DNA from: Silene noctiflora
Taxonomy: Eukaryota; Streptophyta; Magnoliopsida; Caryophyllales; Caryophyllaceae
Assembly (NCBI GenBank): GCA_009801015.1
Contig: VHZZ01000260.1
Span: forward strand, 85,566-108,036
Direction of reading: 5' to 3'
DNA: 22,471 nt
The translations under genes were made by a program, and so were the position numbers. Position 1 is the first letter of the stretch. The number at the start of each line of letters is the position of its first letter. Below, one piece after another: positions 1 through 7,502 of this stretch. The notes beneath the pieces are model-generated. The model was not told where the DNA came from. It did not search any database and worked only from the letters and a program-made list of their open reading frames with translations.

Positions 1-335
1 TCCGACAATCAAGAAAACAACAACGACGAGTACTATCAAACCACTACTGATATGAATGACCAGAAATTCTGGTTCCCATTCCACGGAATCCCCTTCCATG
101 GATACCATCATCACCTATTCCCACCTCACTTCCCCGTACATCCACACTTTCCCCATCGATTTCCACACCCGTTCCCATTCCCTAGCCAGCCACCATCCTC
201 ACCCTCTGACCCTTCTGACGACGGAAGTCAGTGATGTATTCTTGCCAGTATAACAAGCTCAACATTGCGAAGCTGCATTCCCTTCTAGTTAATATTATTA
301 TGTCATAATAGTTCATATTATAAATAAGTTTGTTG
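1..335 (+). pseudogene. ECA1-like cysteine-rich protein gene, decayed copy (unit 1)
   Basis: This is a paralogous scrap of the intact ECA1-like gene at 6244-6747. It opens at the window edge with a match to the linker (Ser-Asp-Asn-Gln-Glu-Asn), then codes a His/Pro/Phe-rich stretch, then a second linker-like stretch reading PSQPPSSPSDPSDD. After 236 it matches only the tail of the intact gene (ATTCTTGCC, GTATAACAA, CCTTCTA) and then its 3' flank (TATGTCATA, TAGTTCA). The middle of the cysteine core is missing, leaving one of six core cysteines, and the reading frame closes at 234. The open frame 52-234 is therefore unlikely to make a working secreted peptide. Homology runs on into the 3' flank to about 480. 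The part of the gene left of position 1 is not visible. Confidence 0.7.
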
Positions 336-1080
336 ATAGGATTCATCAACATAGAATTAACCGACCGTAATCGATTTTTTATTTACATCCTAGAATCAAT
401 AATTACTAGCTATATAACTATATAAGTTAGTTTTAGGGAGATCTAGCACAGTCTACAGTAGTTGTATTCCGTATTATTTACTATTTATATCAGTAAATTT
501 TAATATATTGTTATTATTTTATGAAGTACTCGTATATATTTCAGTTTCGATGGTAATGTAGCCGAACAGGTTCAATTTGTTCAGTCAGAAAAACTCTAAC
601 CACCTACAACATTAAACTAAAACCATTCGACAGCAGCCGAAAAACGTATTTTTAAAATTTTTGAGTAATGCTTCAATACTAGTACTTTTGGTTGGTAAAT
701 AATTTGTATCAGTCGATCTGGAAGAATATGGTCCTTCGCAGAGTCAGGTAGACTGTCTCAACTATTATCTACAATAGTTTGAATCAATTGCAGACGAATT
801 AACCCTTAATCCCTTATCGACTACTCCGTACTAGCTAAATTATTGTCCTTACCATTATTTAACAAAAATTAGGCCTAGGATTATATCTTCGTAATGTCCG
901 TATCCTTATCTTACCCGAAGTAAATTGGACTAGAAAAAATCTAGATCGTTGGCATTTACAAGTACAGACGATGTTTCAACTATTATCCTAGAAAAAATCT
1001 AGGATTATATCTTCGTAATGTCTCAACTATTATCTACAATAGTTCCCATTTCACGGACGGCCCTTCATAAGAACTCAACG
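336..1080. other. Unit 1 spacer with short local repeats; no gene seen
   Basis: AT-rich spacer. Positions 336-480 resemble the ECA1-like 3' flank at 6780-6910 (shared CTATATAAGTTAGT and AGCACAG words). Positions 545-660 resemble the spacer at 6990-7100 (CAATTTGTTCAGTC, CGACAGCAGCC). From 750 to 1050 short direct repeats are shuffled: TCTCAACTATTATCTACAAT occurs at about 754 and 1021, GGATTATATCTTCGTAATGT at about 878 and 1001, and CTAGAAAAAATCTAG near 931 and 988. No coding frame of note. Confidence 0.5.
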
Positions 1081-1221
1081 CAACAGCCAAATTCAGCAAT
1101 TCCTGACTGATAAAGTTAACAAATTCCGAAAAACATTACTAGGTAATTTGAAATCATGTAGTTGGATACTTGTGATGTAATTGCGGTCCTACAGAATGTC
1201 GGGGTGTGTGCAGACGATGTT

Positions 1222-1365
1222 TTATGACATATTGACATCTTAGCTCTAGCAAAGAGTACTCCAGCAAATAGACCTTCAATGCAGCAACGTAAGCAGAATG
1301 CTGAACAGTAGTATCCCGGCAAGGGATATCGTCATGTCAATATCTTATCTAAGGAACTCACCAGA
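1222..1365 (-). pseudogene. GONST2 3'-terminal exon fragment (unit 1)
   Basis: On the minus strand this piece matches the last two exons of the GONST2-like gene at 7503-7731. The reverse complement of 1222-1272 reads GLFAGVLFARAKMS, the conserved C-terminus of GONST-type transporters. About 1285-1365 matches the preceding exon (ISLAGILLF) and keeps its TTTGTACAG acceptor. Differences from the intact gene: the roughly 87-base intron between the two exons has collapsed with loss of exon-end sequence, the frame is shifted between the two pieces, and the normal stop after KMS is displaced so the frame runs on. A 68-residue open frame (1116-1322) over it is only this relic. Flanking homology to 7270-7815 runs from about 1080 to 1450. 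Confidence 0.8.
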
Positions 1366-1449
1366 CTGTACAAACATGTATACTACTTAATATGTTGAAA
1401 AGACTTATGATATAACTGTATGCGAACTTAGTAGTTTTCTACTTCGTCA

Positions 1450-1900
1450 GGTGTGAATGTGAGTCCAATTGTTCAACACGGGTATTTTGTGAAAATTACT
1501 TTTTTGCCTAAAATTAATATGTCAAAGTGTTGCTTAAGTTGACATGGAGACAAAGTGAAGGGTCGATTTAATATAGATCAAATTTGCAAGATTTGGGGAG
1601 AGCTGATTCAGAGACAACCCGCAGCATACACCAAGACAGCATTGCTATGTCAATACGATCTCCCAATCCGCAGCATACACCAACACAGCATCATATCCAT
1701 ACATCCATACTAAACCTATAAGTTATCCTGCTCACCATCCCCGAATGGATCATCACAATTTTGAAAACATAACACGGGGTCAGTCAACTGAATAACCATA
1801 TAACACAACCATAATGTAAACCATAAAATCAATCAAGGCCAACTGTGACAATCAACCTCCAAACTCCATATGCTCATAAGAGCAGAACTCTCATGACCTT
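1450..1900. other. Unassigned spacer with a 24-base direct repeat
   Basis: No gene is seen. A near-perfect direct repeat beginning CCGCAGCATACACCAA lies at about 1619-1642 and 1668-1691, 49 bases apart. The right part may belong to the retroelement fossil that follows, but I cannot show where that begins. Confidence 0.4.
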
Positions 1901-2716
1901 AGCCTCATTTGTAATCAGATTCTTGGTCTGAGTTTCTTCTTGGAGAAACATTAACACAGTTATGTCAACGGATGGGAGAGGGTTCATGAGCAAGATATTG
2001 CTTCTTAATACTCATACTCCTTGTCCAGTCCATTTAGAAACTGAAATAGCCTTTTCTCTTCATTTTGTTTCTCAATTGTTGCAAGATACATTCTTCTTTC
2101 ACCAGTGATTTTGATAATGACAGGTAAGTTACTCATGCTCTCTAACTCATCCTAGATAATCTGATGTTGAGTATAGTACTCCTCAACAGGTGTATTGTCC
2201 TGTTTCACCTTGTACGAGTCTCTGTTCGGTTTAAACTTCCTGGCACCATTAGACACAGTGTACCTCCTATTTAAGGTGTCTCATGCTTCCTTTGCTGTCT
2301 CTGAGCCTCTCATGTACATTCTGAAGAATCCAAGATATGACAAGGCTGTCTGAGACTTCCCCTGTCTCGATTTTTGTCTCATTAGAGGCAGTTTTAGTGA
2401 CCTTCCTTTTTACATAGCCTCTCTTTTTTTGTGCAAAAAGGGCAAGTTTCATCTGCCTTTTCCATGAGCCATAGTTGTCTAACCCAGTTAAGACAGGGGT
2501 GATTCTCAGGTTTTGTGTACCATCAGAGGGGTTATAGTACATAGGATCAGTCACAGGTATGGGTTGCTCCACCAATTCATTGTTTCCAGGCATTGCGACA
2601 CAGAATGTTTTAAACTTTACTCTAAACCAGTACTCACACAGCAGAGAAAAACCCAAGAACAAACTCAAAGATTCAAACTTTGACAAGGAAAGTGATGAGT
2701 TGATATTCCAACTCAT
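1900..2716 (-). mobile_element. Ty1/Copia LTR-retrotransposon gag fossil (minus strand)
   Basis: The minus-strand translation carries the N-terminal gag signature of plant Copia elements: a run like ITPVLTGLDNYGSWKRQMKL followed by a UBN2/Retrotran_gag-type region (VISWILQNVHERLRDS, then a DNTPVEEYY-like segment further on). Only the gag part is recognised. I see no LTR pair, no primer-binding site and no protease, integrase, reverse transcriptase or RNase H region. The element is clearly broken and incomplete, with several breaks, and looks old. Its right edge abuts the F-box relic at about 2720, so it probably inserted into that relic. The left limit is uncertain. Confidence 0.75.
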
Positions 2717-2719
2717 TCA

Positions 2720-2858
2720 TCAGGTGAATGTAGTTTGATTTCTCCTTTAGATATACGTGTTGTCGTCGTAGAAGCATGGATGACTCCCGATATGGGTTTG
2801 GTTACGATAATATAAGTCAAGTATACAAGACTGTGAAACTTCAGCCTTATCGACTTGG
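2720..2858 (+). pseudogene. F-box protein gene fragment (unit 2)
   Basis: This matches the middle of the intact F-box gene at about 5393-5535. Shared words include GGGTTTGGTTACGATAAT and AAGTCAAGTATACAAGA, which encode the GFGYDNxSQVYK segment of the FBA domain. The fragment is out of context: no F-box lies before it and the rest of the FBA domain is absent. It lies about 50 bases upstream of an ECA1-like relic, the same order as in the intact unit. Differences include an ATG created within it and a divergent right end (GGTAAGTACCAGG). Confidence 0.8.
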
Positions 2859-2905
2859 TAAGTACCAGGGTCATGCATATAGGCTATAGCTAGCAGTAAG
2901 ATTTG

Positions 2906-3113
2906 TCATATTGGTTTGGTTACTTTCCCCGTTGATTTCCGCACCCATTCTCATTCCAAACCCAACCTCCATCTTCCCTCCTACCCCTTCCGACAGCCAA
3001 GAACAGAACGACGAAGAGAAGTTTGTATTCCTTCATCCATACACGGCATGCCACCTGTCAATGACAACCACATGAAATGCTTCCTAGCCGTCCACGGCCG
3101 TAATATGGCATAG
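2906..3113 (+). pseudogene. ECA1-like cysteine-rich protein gene fragment (unit 2)
   Basis: This matches the intact gene at about 6415-6580. It keeps the Pro/Ser linker, with a frameshift between the linker and the conserved GMPPVNDNHMKCFLAVH stretch. Only the first core cysteine is left. Just after the CFLAVH segment the sequence jumps to the 3' flank (CATAGTTCAGAC), so the remaining five core cysteines are deleted. The upstream part (TTGATTTCCGCACCCATTC) resembles the longer His/Pro/Phe linker of unit 1 rather than the shorter linker of unit 3. The 3' flank to 3240 matches 6758-6910. Confidence 0.75.
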
Positions 3114-3320
3114 TTCAGACTAAAATTATGTTTGTTGATAGTATTATGCTTTATAAGTTAGTCTATAGAGAATTAGCGCAGCCTACAATGTTGTTATCAA
3201 CGATCTATATAACTATATAAGTTAGTCTTAAATTTTGTGAGGGGAATTTTATAGAACGTAAGTAATTCAATGGAACAGAGGAAATATGAAGTATCTATAT
3301 AATTCATTGTTAATTTGTTA

Positions 3321-3528
3321 CTCCCTCCGTCCCGGTCATTTGTTGTCTTTTTTCATTTTAGGGTGTCTCAGTCATTTGTTGTCCTTTCTATTTTAGGATT
3401 GCATTTGATGAGTAATTTGATTTTTCACCTTCAATTTAGTCCACTTGTCATGTTATAATTGGCTCTCTCCTATTTCCTTGGTCTTTGTGCCAAAACCAAA
3501 GGACAACAAATGACCGGGACGGAGGGAG
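3321..3528. mobile_element. Stowaway-type MITE (Tc1/mariner, non-autonomous)
   Basis: The 208-bp element starts with CTCCCTCCGTCCCGG and ends with its reverse complement. The terminal inverted repeats are 27 bases and perfect (through TCATTTGTTGTC). It is flanked by TA at 3319-3320 and 3529-3530, the expected target duplication. A second, imperfect copy of the TCATTTGTTGTC word lies inside the left half, near 3371. It has no coding capacity. The perfect inverted repeats suggest a fairly recent insertion, and it lies in unit 2's 3' flank. Confidence 0.93.
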
Positions 3529-3537
3529 TATTATCTT

Positions 3538-3575
3538 ACTAGTTTAGATCCCGCGCAATGAATTATAGAGTTTTT
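3538..3575 (-). mobile_element. Possible Helitron 3' terminus (weak)
   Basis: Read on the minus strand, this ends in GCGCGGGATCTAAACTAG followed by T. That resembles the CTRR-T end of plant Helitrons, preceded about ten bases earlier by a GC-rich hairpin arm, but here the partner arm is decayed. The same ACTAGTTTAGATCC start occurs at 15608 in a PHT4;1 intron, which argues for a dispersed family. The other end was not found. Confidence 0.3.
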
Positions 3576-4355
3576 ATTTTTGTATTACTTAATCATGCTA
3601 AATTAACACCTCATTAGTTTTTCATATTTCACGTCATCTAACTTTGATATGAGAAAAAAAAATTGAACTGTAAAATTATTCAAAAACACTGATTAAAATT
3701 GAACTGTAAAATAATAGTGGTATCTCATTAATTTTTCATTTTTCTCGTTATTATATTTTGTTTCGAGCAAAAAAAAAAAATTAAAACTGAAAATTAATCC
3801 AAGAGAATTGAATAATGTGCTGAAATGTATTTTTTTTTTTAAAAAAATTCTATACCACAAAACTAATGATTCCAATTTATATTCTCTCAATTTTTAGTAT
3901 GAATAGTATGAATCAGGTCATTTTCAAATAATACTATCAATAAAAAATTTAATAGTTTATAGTTTTATATTATTTATATACTTTAATTAAAATATTATAA
4001 TTTAGTGAATATATTATAATTATTAATTTTTTATGTAGTGAATACAATTAAATTATCAATAACTTCCTTATTTAAAAAAATGTTTTTTTTAAAGGAAAAT
4101 TTGTGAGTTCACCTATTCTTTTGGTAGATAGAAGATGAAGAGTTTTTTTTTTTTTCCAGTGAATTGAAGATAAATGGTTACAGGACTGAAACAACGTCAA
4201 TTTGTTCCGTTAGAAAAACTCAATCCCCATACAAAGTTCAATTAGAAGTCGAAAATTCAGGGAAATTGATTCGATTAGGATAAATATATTACTCCGTATT
4301 AGAAAAGTAAAATTAGTAGGATTAAGGTAATTTTATATTTGGTAATTTTGTATTA
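3576..4355. other. AT-rich stretch, no gene
   Basis: Very AT-rich with poly-A and poly-T runs. A near-repeat ATTGAACTGTAAAAT lies at 3661 and 3697. From about 4130 to 4260 it matches the spacer downstream of the intact ECA1-like gene (shared GGTTACAGGACTGAAACA, at 4177 and 6986), so unit 2 resumes here and the preceding 600-900 bases are probably inserted material. Confidence 0.5.
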
Positions 4356-4363
4356 CCTAGTAG

Positions 4364-4895
4364 TAGGGCTGAGCAAAATTATATGATACGGTTTTATTAT
4401 ACGTATCTGATACGCTATACGAATTTAATTATACGGATTTCCAGATATCCGATACGAATTTCCGGATATCCGATACGGTTCTTAAAAAACCGTATCGGAT
4501 AAAGATCGACAAAATATGAAACCGGATACACGGTATCCGATGCGGTTGCGTTTTTTCTAGAATAAAATATTAAAATATATACATAAATCACAAAATAACC
4601 AATATGTTTGTGATTAAACCTTATCAGTATTGAAGTTTATAAGTTATTTACTCTTATAACTTTTTAAAACATTTTAAGTTACTAAAAAACTAACAATCAC
4701 ACCTAGAAAAGAAAAAAATATATTAAATTACAAAGCTGAAATCGGATACCGGATATACGGAAAAACCGAATATACGGTTTTCGTATATACGAAAAAACCG
4801 TATCGGATAAGGATACTAAAAAAGGAGATTTAAAAAACCGGATATCCGATACGGTTTTAGAAACCGTATCGGATATCCGATTTTGCTCACCCCTA
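4364..4895. mobile_element. hAT-type MITE, copy 1 (532 bp)
   Basis: The ends are TAGGGCTGAGCAAAAT and ATTTTGCTCACCCCTA, inverted repeats with one mismatch, typical of hAT termini. A perfect 8-bp target duplication CCTAGTAG flanks it (4356-4363 and 4896-4903). Inside, the ends are packed with direct and inverted copies of GATACGG, CCGTATC and GGATATCC, leaving an AT-rich core near 4560-4730. It has no coding frame. It ends 37 bases before the TATA box of the F-box gene. A close relative lies at 12174-12732. Confidence 0.93.
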
Positions 4896-4932
4896 CCTAG
4901 TAGGAGTACCTAGTTTGGGTTCAATATTCTGA

Positions 4933-4939
4933 TATAAAA
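4933..4939 (+). promoter_or_regulatory. TATA box of the F-box gene
   Basis: TATAAAA lies 87 bases before the ATG at 5026, a suitable distance for a short 5' leader. It is the only clear TATA motif between the hAT element and the start codon. Confidence 0.55.
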
Positions 4940-5025
4940 GGAATAAAACAGATAATGCCTTGAGTCGTGACTAAAGATTATTGTTGGTATTATTCGTATA
5001 CAAATTCGTTGTTCGCAAAAGATCG

Positions 5026-6141
5026 ATGGCGTCCCTTCCTGAAGATATAATCCACTACGACATATTAACCAAGCTTCCAGCTAAGTCGCTGATACGTTTC
5101 AAGTGTGTGTCGAAAGAATGGTATAATCTGCTAAATTGTGCAGATTTTATTAACCTCCATTGTAAACGTACCCTTGAATCCCCTACCTTCGACGACATGA
5201 TTTTAATTGCTCCGGGTGTCCAGGTCCGATTCTATAGCCATTTCAATGATGCATCTCGAATTAAAAATAACAGTATGCTACAAACGGCTAGCTATAATGA
5301 TACTATTATTATAGGTTGTTGCAACGGGTTGATTTGTTTTGAACTAAGTGCGGGGTATTTCGCTTTGCACAATCCGCTAAGTAATAAGACTGATGAATGT
5401 ACGTTTATTCCTCCTTTGGATATACCTTCTCGTAGATTCGCGACAATCGCGAGTGAATCCCGACGTGGGTTTGGTTACGATAATTTAAGTCAAGTATACA
5501 AGATTGTGAAAATTCAGCCTCATCGCTTTGTTAATGGCGTAGGACTAATTTACGAGGTTAGTGTTTTTAGTACAGGTACCGGTTCCTGGGAAATAGTCGA
5601 AGGTTTTCCTCTCGGTGCCTTCATATTTTGCTCCGGCGTCTCCACAAACAACAAGCTACACTGGATTGTCAGGCACTCGAATAAAGAACCTGGTTACGTC
5701 ACGAATATGGATCTTCACACACAAGAATTCGGAAAGATGTCAATTCCTGTGATTACTAACGCATCCCCGAGGAATGGATGTGATTTGATAGTTTCAGGCG
5801 AGCTTCTTTATCTATATATGTCTCTTCGTGAAGACGACACAATGGTCGCTCAAATATGGGTCATGAAAGAGTACGGTGTTGCTGAATCATGGACCAAATT
5901 ACACAGCTTTGCTCGCAATGACGGTCCTTTTTGCCGGGTGTTTAATTTTACTATATTTTTCAAACCAGTAGACAATGGAGCAGGACAACAAGTTTTGTTA
6001 AGCAACAGTCATGAACTTATTTGGTATAACCTTGAAGATAAGTCGATTACCGAATTTCCCGTGTCGGACTTAGGTTGGGAGTGTAATTCTAAACCGTTGG
6101 TATGTGTTACCAGTCTTTTGTTCAAGCACAATGACCCTTGA
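5026..6141 (+). CDS. F-box protein with F-box-associated (FBA) domain
   Basis: An intronless 371-residue protein. Residues 3-45 form an F-box (SLPEDIIHYDILTKLPAKSL, then RFKCVSKEWYNLL), which in this family binds SKP1 in an SCF ubiquitin ligase. Residues about 90-330 are an FBA interaction domain, with the hallmark GCCNGLICF (97-105), NPLSN (116-120), RGFGYDN and LHWIVR segments, thought to bind the substrate. The length is normal for the family. I chose the ATG at 5026 because it precedes the F-box directly; an open frame reaches back to 4981 without an ATG. A TATA box lies 87 bases upstream and a hAT MITE 130 bases upstream. The ECA1-like gene starts about 100 bases downstream on the same strand. 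A relic of a paralogue lies at 2720-2858. The substrate is unknown; such genes are fast-evolving and often tandem. Confidence 0.92.
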   Translation: MASLPEDIIHYDILTKLPAKSLIRFKCVSKEWYNLLNCADFINLHCKRTLESPTFDDMILIAPGVQVRFYSHFNDASRIKNNSMLQTASYNDTIIIGCCNGLICFELSAGYFALHNPLSNKTDECTFIPPLDIPSRRFATIASESRRGFGYDNLSQVYKIVKIQPHRFVNGVGLIYEVSVFSTGTGSWEIVEGFPLGAFIFCSGVSTNNKLHWIVRHSNKEPGYVTNMDLHTQEFGKMSIPVITNASPRNGCDLIVSGELLYLYMSLREDDTMVAQIWVMKEYGVAESWTKLHSFARNDGPFCRVFNFTIFFKPVDNGAGQQVLLSNSHELIWYNLEDKSITEFPVSDLGWECNSKPLVCVTSLLFKHNDP

Positions 6142-6243
6142 TGGGCTCCGGACTGCCTCAAACATTAGCTCGTTAATTTCAGTGAAAAAAAGACGCCTTT
6201 GTAACCGTCTCACAAGAGACCAACTGCTCTCGTTAAATTAAAT

Positions 6244-6747
6244 ATGAAGCGAGCTTTTACTGGAATATGTTTACGGCACTGTGCATTAGATTTGCAAGTG
6301 TCAATTATCTTTGGATTGTTTGCAATAATAATAATAATAATAACAATAATAATAATAATAATAATGCTGTGTTTACTGTTAACTCCATGTTTAACCATAA
6401 TTTCGGGTCGATTAGAATTCTCATTCCCAAGCCAACCTCCGTCTTCCCCTTCTACGCCTTCCGACAACCAAGAAACCAACGATGACGAGAAGTTTGTATT
6501 TCCACATCCATACATGGGCATGCCACCTGTCAATGATGACCACATGAAGTGCTTCCTAGCCGTCCATGACCGTAGCATGAAGTCTTGTTTGAATGACTTC
6601 CATTCCTTCTTGACGACTCATAAGATTTCAATCAGTTCTAACTGTTGTTCAGCTCTTCAAAACATCGAAGATTCTTGCCCGTATAACAATCACTTTCTGG
6701 AGCACATTGTCGGTCAACATTGTGGCGCTCCATCTCCTTCTAATTAG
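6244..6747 (+). CDS. ECA1-like (prolamin-like, DUF1278) cysteine-rich secreted protein
   Basis: The frame codes 167 residues. The C-terminal part has six cysteines (103, 115, 134, 135, 145, 160) spaced C-x11-C-x18-CC-x9-C-x14-C. This matches the ECA1 gametogenesis-related/EC1-like family, small secreted proteins usually expressed in gametophytes or seeds. Before it is a Pro/Ser/acidic linker (PSQPPSSPSTPSDNQ). The N-terminus is unusual: an AAT/ATA microsatellite at 6324-6365 codes two runs of six isoleucines, merging with MLCLLLTPCLTIISG into one long hydrophobic stretch. The start is unsure: 6244 gives a basic n-region (MKR) before the stretch; 6364 gives a short signal peptide and a 128-residue protein. 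Two decayed paralogues (1-335, 2906-3113) lie upstream. A specific role cannot be told from sequence. Confidence 0.78.
   Translation: MKRAFTGICLRHCALDLQVSIIFGLFAIIIIIITIIIIIIMLCLLLTPCLTIISGRLEFSFPSQPPSSPSTPSDNQETNDDEKFVFPHPYMGMPPVNDDHMKCFLAVHDRSMKSCLNDFHSFLTTHKISISSNCCSALQNIEDSCPYNNHFLEHIVGQHCGAPSPSN
6324..6365. repeat. AAT trinucleotide microsatellite inside the ECA1-like frame
   Basis: About 14 AAT/ATA units with one AAC break. In the ECA1-like frame it codes Ile with one Thr; in the next frame it codes poly-Asn. Confidence 0.9.
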
Positions 6748-7502
6748 TATTATGTCATAGTTCAGACTACCAATATGTTTGTTAATCTTATAGCTGCCTA
6801 TAAGAATAACACTATTAATTTACAACCTAGAATTAATATTATTATTATTATGCTATATAAGTTAGTCTGTAGAGAATTAGCACAGCCTACAATGTTGTTA
6901 TCTACGATTTATATTAATAAAAACTCCGCGTCATCATTGTTGTTATCTTAGAAAGACCATTTTTTTTGAGTGAATGGAAGATGAAAGGTTACAGGACTGA
7001 AACATGGTCAATTTCTTCAGTCGAAAAAATGCGATCCCCAACCAATTGACAGCAGCCAAAGCTGCAACTTTTAAATACAGGAATAAACAAAAATCAGAGT
7101 AACAGTTTGAGCTTTGAATAATTAAATCAGCAAAGTGTAAAACCAATTGACAGCAGCCAAAACCGCAATTTTTAATTACAGGAATAAACAGAGAATCAGA
7201 GTAATAACCGTCGAAAAAAAATTTAATTAATGAAGCATATCAGTTCAACTCTGTTAGCAGAACAGAATACAGCAAAGAAGAGACTTCCTCAGATGAACAA
7301 TGTCACTGCATTGCTAATAACTTTAATAGAAAGATTACCGAAAGCTCTAATTCTAGGTAAGTTGGAGTTCTGTAGCTCTGCTTGTTCTTCTTAGTTTATC
7401 CAGTTGATAAAAATGGTGGAACGGCTTCTAGAAAGTTCAGACAAGCCTTTTGACCCTTCTGATGTGTTTGCTGTCTTGCGGAATGCTGGGGTGCAAATTA
7501 TT
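6748..7502. other. Unit 3 spacer between convergent genes, with a 64-base tandem duplication
   Basis: This is the 3' flank of the ECA1-like gene and, on the other strand, the 3' untranslated or downstream region of GONST2. A segment beginning ACCAATTGACAGCAGCCAAA lies at 7041-7104 and again at 7141-7204, exactly 100 bases apart with few differences. Its relatives occur at about 608-660 (unit 1). The region 6758-6910 is the 3' flank shared by all three units. No coding frame is supported. Confidence 0.6.

Noticed and set aside
2267-2716. 149-residue minus-strand frame as a host gene
   Set aside because: Its sequence is the N-terminal gag region of a Copia retrotransposon; treated as a fossil.
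4440-4880. Regularly repeated GATACGG words as a CRISPR-like or satellite array
   Set aside because: The words are both direct and inverted, uneven in spacing, and bounded by hAT ends with an 8-bp target duplication.
4981-5025. Upstream in-frame extension of the F-box gene
   Set aside because: It has no ATG, only a TTG; the ATG at 5026 directly precedes the F-box.
6267-6485. 72-residue frame with a poly-Asn run
   Set aside because: It is the shifted-frame reading of the AAT microsatellite over the ECA1-like gene and lacks any family match.
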